Below, in pieces: positions 32,327 to 35,920 of a stretch of 35,920 bases of DNA; the first letter of the stretch is position 1, and each line of letters begins with the position of its first letter. Source of the stretch: Streptococcus sp. (lineage in GTDB: Bacteria > Bacillota > Bacilli > Lactobacillales > Streptococcaceae); the NCBI GenBank assembly GCA_003521145.1, contig DOTL01000074.1, positions 1 through 35,920 of the forward strand. The letters run 5' to 3'. Under the pieces are notes generated by a model. It did not search any database, was not told the origin of the DNA, and saw only the letters and a program-made list of their open reading frames with translations. The translations under genes were made by a program, and so were the position numbers.

Positions 32327-33550
32327 TTAAGATTTACTGACAATTCCAAGAATAACATCTACGGCTTTTTCCATTGTCTGCAAGGAAACAAACTCATATC
32401 GACCATGCATATTTTCTCCTCCTGCAAAAATGTTTGGAGTTGGAATACCCATAAATGAAATCTTTGAACCATCTGTTCCACCACGAATGGGTTCAATAAC
32501 TGGCGTAATATCCAATTCCTCCATAACGCCCTTAGCCAACTCAACAGGCGTCATATCTTTTTCAATAACTTGACGCATATTATAGTATTGATCTTTGAGT
32601 ACCAAATCAATTCGTGTCTGACCATAAGTTTTATTCATTTCATCGGCAATCTTTTGGAAGGCTGCTTTACGATTTTCAAAAGACTCTGTTTCAAAATCAC
32701 GGATGATATAAGAAGATTTTGCTTCTTCAACAGTACCTGTCATGGTTTGAAGATGGTTGAAACCTTGATAGCCATCTGTCAACTCAGGGCGTTCTTCTAC
32801 TGGTAACTGATTATGAAAATCAATTGCTAACTGCAGGGCATTGACCATTTGGTCTTTTGCTGTTCCAGGGTGAACGTTACATCCATGGAAGGTAAGTTCG
32901 GCTCCCGCAGCAGAGAAGGTTTCATACTGTAATTCACCCAATGGGCCACCATCAACTGTGTAAGCAAAATCAACATCAAAATCATCGACATCAAATTTAT
33001 CAGCGCCAATTCCAATTTCTTCATCAGGACCAAATCCTACACGAATCTCACAATGTTTGATTTCAGGATGAGCCTTCAAATAAGCCAACGCAGTCATAAT
33101 CTCAGTAATACCAGACTTATCATCAGCTCCAAGAAGAGTGGTGCCATCTGTCGTAATAAGTGTCTGACCGACATAATTCTTGAGATTTGGAAAATCAGCT
33201 GGGTCTAGGTTATAACCTGAACTTCCAAGGGGAATAACACCTCCATCATAGGAATCAATGACTTGAGGAGACACTCCTTCTGCATTAAAATCAGCAGTAT
33301 CCATATGAGAGATGAAACCAATCTTACGTGTTAATTGGTCGTCGTTAGCTGGAAGAGTTGCCACTAGGTAACCATTGCTTTCCAAATAATGGATGTTACT
33401 TAAACCTAGTTCTTCTAATTCTGGTTTTAGAACCTGCAAGGCAAAATCTACCTGGCTTTGTGTTGTTGGTGTTCTTGTCGCATTTTCGTCACTACGTGTA
33501 TTGATTTTGACGTAATGTAAAAAATGCTCTAAGAGTAAATCGTAGGCCAT
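32327..33550 (-). CDS. pepT: PepT: tripeptidase T (M20B)
   Basis: 407 residues. Zinc-site motifs: GFISHMDTADFNAEG, TLLGADDKSGITEIMTAL, FGPDEEIGIGADKFDVDDF, YTVDGGPLGELQYETFSAAGA, and IRGGTDGSKISFMGIPTPNIFAGGENMHGRYEFV with the final His. It removes the N-terminal residue of tripeptides in the cytoplasm. The ATG at 33550 (MAYDLL) is chosen over the GTG at 33556 because the latter overlaps the AAAGGAG site. Confidence 0.95.
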   Translation of the reverse strand: MAYDLLLEHFLHYVKINTRSDENATRTPTTQSQVDFALQVLKPELEELGLSNIHYLESNGYLVATLPANDDQLTRKIGFISHMDTADFNAEGVSPQVIDSYDGGVIPLGSSGYNLDPADFPNLKNYVGQTLITTDGTTLLGADDKSGITEIMTALAYLKAHPEIKHCEIRVGFGPDEEIGIGADKFDVDDFDVDFAYTVDGGPLGELQYETFSAAGAELTFHGCNVHPGTAKDQMVNALQLAIDFHNQLPVEERPELTDGYQGFNHLQTMTGTVEEAKSSYIIRDFETESFENRKAAFQKIADEMNKTYGQTRIDLVLKDQYYNMRQVIEKDMTPVELAKGVMEELDITPVIEPIRGGTDGSKISFMGIPTPNIFAGGENMHGRYEFVSLQTMEKAVDVILGIVSKS

Positions 33551-33629
33551 AAGCACTCCTTTTGTTGTATTTAGTATTCAACTCAATTATAGCATAAAAA
33601 CCCATCATAATGATGGGTTAACGTATAAC

Positions 33630-35755
33630 TTAAACTTTAGATTCTTTTTCGTAGTAAGACTTAATCCCTGCCACAATTGCGTTAGCTAAACTCTCCTGAT
33701 AAGCAGAGGTATTCAAACGGGTTGTTTCTTGAGGATTTGACAAGAAACCAGGTTCAAGAAGGACTGCTGGAGCTGTCGTTTCACGCAAGACTGCAAAGGT
33801 TTGACGTTTCACACCTTGGTTCTGAGCACCAGTCGCATTAATCAGGCTGGACTGGATGGCATGGGCCAAGGTATACTCATACTCAATCGAGTCGGATTAG
33901 CATGGCAGGTAGCATTAATACGTGATAGGTATTCTGTCTGCATAAGGTTGGTAATAATAAGTCTCGATTCCTTGTGCTGCTGAACTTCCTGAAGCATTGA
34001 TGTGGATACTTACGAAGATATCTGATTCAGAAGCATTGGCTGCACGAGAGCGATCCGTCAAGTCAACATAGGTATCACTTGTACGTATGGTCACAACTTG
34101 ATAACCTTCTGCTTCTAGTTTAGCTTTCACGCGACTTTGGATAGTCAAAGTCAAGCTCTTTTCAGAAATACCAAAGTAGGAAGCTCCTGGATCATAGCCA
34201 CCATGACCTGCATCGTGATAGACCACCTTATTTAAAACATCGTGATTTTCTCTTGATGCCGAACCAATTTTCTTAGGTGCTACCACATCAGCTGAAGTTG
34301 CTTCAAAGCCGATATTTTTACCTGAGCCATCAACAATATAGCCATGAACGATGTATTTTCCTGAATTCCATTTGTGCTGACTAGCTGAAATAGTCACCTT
34401 GTAGGAACCATCTTCCTGTTTTGTGGCATTGTTCCAAACAAGATCATCCTGACCATTTTGCTCAGACCAGACAGGTATTACCACACCTGAAATACCGCTT
34501 GGATTCGTCAGATTGGTGATAAGAACATCAAAAGCCCCACGATTTTTATCATTATTGGTAATAGTCAATGTTCCTTGAGTCTTAGTGATATCAAGAGTTG
34601 CTTGTTTGCCACCTAGGCCAATGAATTTACCGTCATTGTCAACCAAAAAGACATGAGAGTTATAAAGGCCACTATCTCCCTTATGGTTCCTTGAGCGAAC
34701 GGTTACCTTATAGTCTCCATCAGCTTGCTTAGTTGTCTTGTACCAGATAATATCATCTTGACCGTTCTTTTCTGACCAGGTTGGAACTAGGACCTCTTTG
34801 AAGCCACGTGGCGCAATCAAATTTGAAATGATAACATCATAGCTACCCGTAGCATTGTTGAGACCAGTGATAGCAAAGTCAGCTTTGAGATATTGACTCT
34901 CTACTCCTTCATTTTCTACGGTAGAAATGGAATTATTAAACATTGCATCCCATTCATAAAGTTTATAGGCTTCGATCAAACGGATAAGTTTTCCGGGATA
35001 ACTTGGATCTGTCGCATCCCCTGAATTCTTCAGTTCTTGAGCCGCAATGCGATAATCTGTTTCATTAACAACTTTTCAGTAATTTTTTCGCCACTCAGTA
35101 CTTGTGAAAAATTTTGCATGGTCTACTACGCTATCATTCCATGAGGCATATTTTCGAAAAGCAGTATTGACTGCGATGTAGTCGCCATTAAGATATTCCT
35201 GTGTAGGTACAGTTACTATTTCTCCATGCTAGTCCTCTGAATCTTTAATGCCAAAAAGATTATTGTTGGGAACCTTAGCAAGTTCAGAGCTTCCCCAACC
35301 ACTTTCTAGAACAGCTTGTGCTGCCGTAATAGATGAAAGGACTCCTTCCTTTGCTCCATCCATGGCCCCTTGCTTAATGGTACTAAGAAATTGACTTTGA
35401 TTCTGGTCAATTTTGCTAGGATCATCTACCCCTTGATAAGAGCTTGTGGTCACAGAACTATTGGTTAAGACAGCTATTTTTGAAGAATCTTCCAGGGGTG
35501 TTTGCTTCTCCTCTAATATCTTTTCATTTTGTGAATCTGTTTGACAAGTCGAATCATTGTATATTTCTAGCTCAGAATAACTTGCCTCATGATTATCCGT
35601 ACTTTCTTTCAAAGATAAAGATGTAACAGTTGGCGACAACATCTCATCTGCTTTCGCCGAATGACCAGACATTCCTAAAAATAAGATTGTCAACAGACAC
35701 CGCACAGTCCATATGCTTTACTTTTCTTAAATCCAAAATGAAATCCTAATTGCAT
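33630..35755 (-). pseudogene. Two-enzyme peptidoglycan hydrolase (glucosaminidase plus amidase), decayed
   Basis: Original start is ATG 35755 (MQLGFHFGFKKSKAYGLCG) with an AGAAGGAA site. A one-base loss near 35,700 shifts the signal peptide, which continues LLTILFLGMSGHSAKA. Next come a Ser/Thr-rich linker, a glucosaminidase domain (ITAAQAVLESGWGSSELAKVPNNNLFGIK), two GBS-Bsp-like repeats (TGSYDVIISNL, RGAFDVLITNL, each with WSEKNGQDD or WSEQNGQDD), and an Amidase_3 domain (VVYHDAGHGGYDPGA, VSIHINASG, VLLEPGFLSNPQE). Lesions: TAG 35231-35229, TGA 35078-35076 and frameshifts at 33,880-33,930. The intact protein would have cut both glycan chains and stem peptides for daughter-cell separation. 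Confidence 0.87.
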
Positions 35756-35803
35756 CTTAATTTCCTTCTCTACTTACAATTTCTGATAATTCATTTTAAA
35801 ACG

Positions 35804-35844
35804 ATGAAACTATCATTATCATAACGTCATAAAATGAACTATCA
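35804..35844. repeat. Direct repeats ATGAA(A)CTATCA upstream of the hydrolase pseudogene
   Basis: ATGAAACTATCA at 35804-35815 and ATGAACTATCA at 35834-35844 are 30 bp apart, near three helical turns. They lie upstream of a TAAAAT -10 candidate (minus strand, about 35,795). A possible activator site. Confidence 0.4.
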
Positions 35845-35857
35845 CCAATTTATTCGC

Positions 35858-35890
35858 AAAAAAAACTAGAAACTTATCAAAAGTTCCTAG
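35858..35890 (-). terminator. Terminator for the gene to the right of the window
   Basis: CTAG-A-AACTT, loop ATCAA, AAGTT-C-CTAG (one A/C mismatch) followed on the minus strand by eight T. A five-T run on the plus side means it could act both ways. The gene it serves is outside the window. Confidence 0.75.
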
Positions 35891-35920
35891 CTTTTTGAAT
35901 GTACACAAAAAGTCCCATAA

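Overview
The window is a low-GC Firmicute chromosome segment, most likely Streptococcus thermophilus or its close relative S. salivarius. Three things point there: the gene order rpiA-deoB-punA-deoD next to an eps locus starting epsA-B-C-D-E, the streptococcal order LysM protein-cmk-infC-rpmI-rplT, and a high load of broken surface-protein and cell-wall genes, which favours S. thermophilus. Nearly everything is on the minus strand; only a tautomerase, a ferredoxin and an IS tail read on plus.

Region 1 (1-15,780): an exopolysaccharide operon read right to left from a strong promoter at 15,749-15,777. It encodes regulators and chain-length control (epsA LCP protein, epsB PHP phosphatase, epsC Wzz, epsD BY-kinase), the priming sugar-phosphate transferase (epsE), an Alg14/Alg13-like glycosyltransferase pair, a HAD-fold protein, four further glycosyltransferases, a hexapeptide acyltransferase, a Wzy polymerase and a Wzx flippase. 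The genes downstream of epsE are more AT-rich and strain-specific. The operon's last visible gene, a polysaccharide pyruvyltransferase, is cut after about 32 codons by an ISL3-family element that runs off the left edge.

Region 2 (15,780-22,070): nucleoside and pentose salvage. rpiA, deoB, a DUF1697 gene and punA are followed by decayed chloride-channel and glutamine-amidotransferase genes that have been fused by a deletion, then deoD. deoD has its own strong promoter and a leader of about 420 nt holding three tandem, related, structured RNA elements. This is the most striking unexplained feature of the window.

Region 3 (22,120-28,810): a decayed LPXTG adhesin of the antigen I/II-GbpC type, a uracil-DNA glycosylase family gene, pepV, a 4-oxalocrotonate tautomerase, a DUF2798 membrane protein and a broken GNAT acetyltransferase.

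Region 4 (28,810-35,920): translation genes rplT, rpmI and infC with an attenuator leader, cmk, a LysM surface protein, a ferredoxin that looks leaderless, an EbsA-like protein, pepT, and a decayed two-enzyme peptidoglycan hydrolase. No tRNA, rRNA or CRISPR array was seen. All family names are assigned by eye from motifs, not from database searches.
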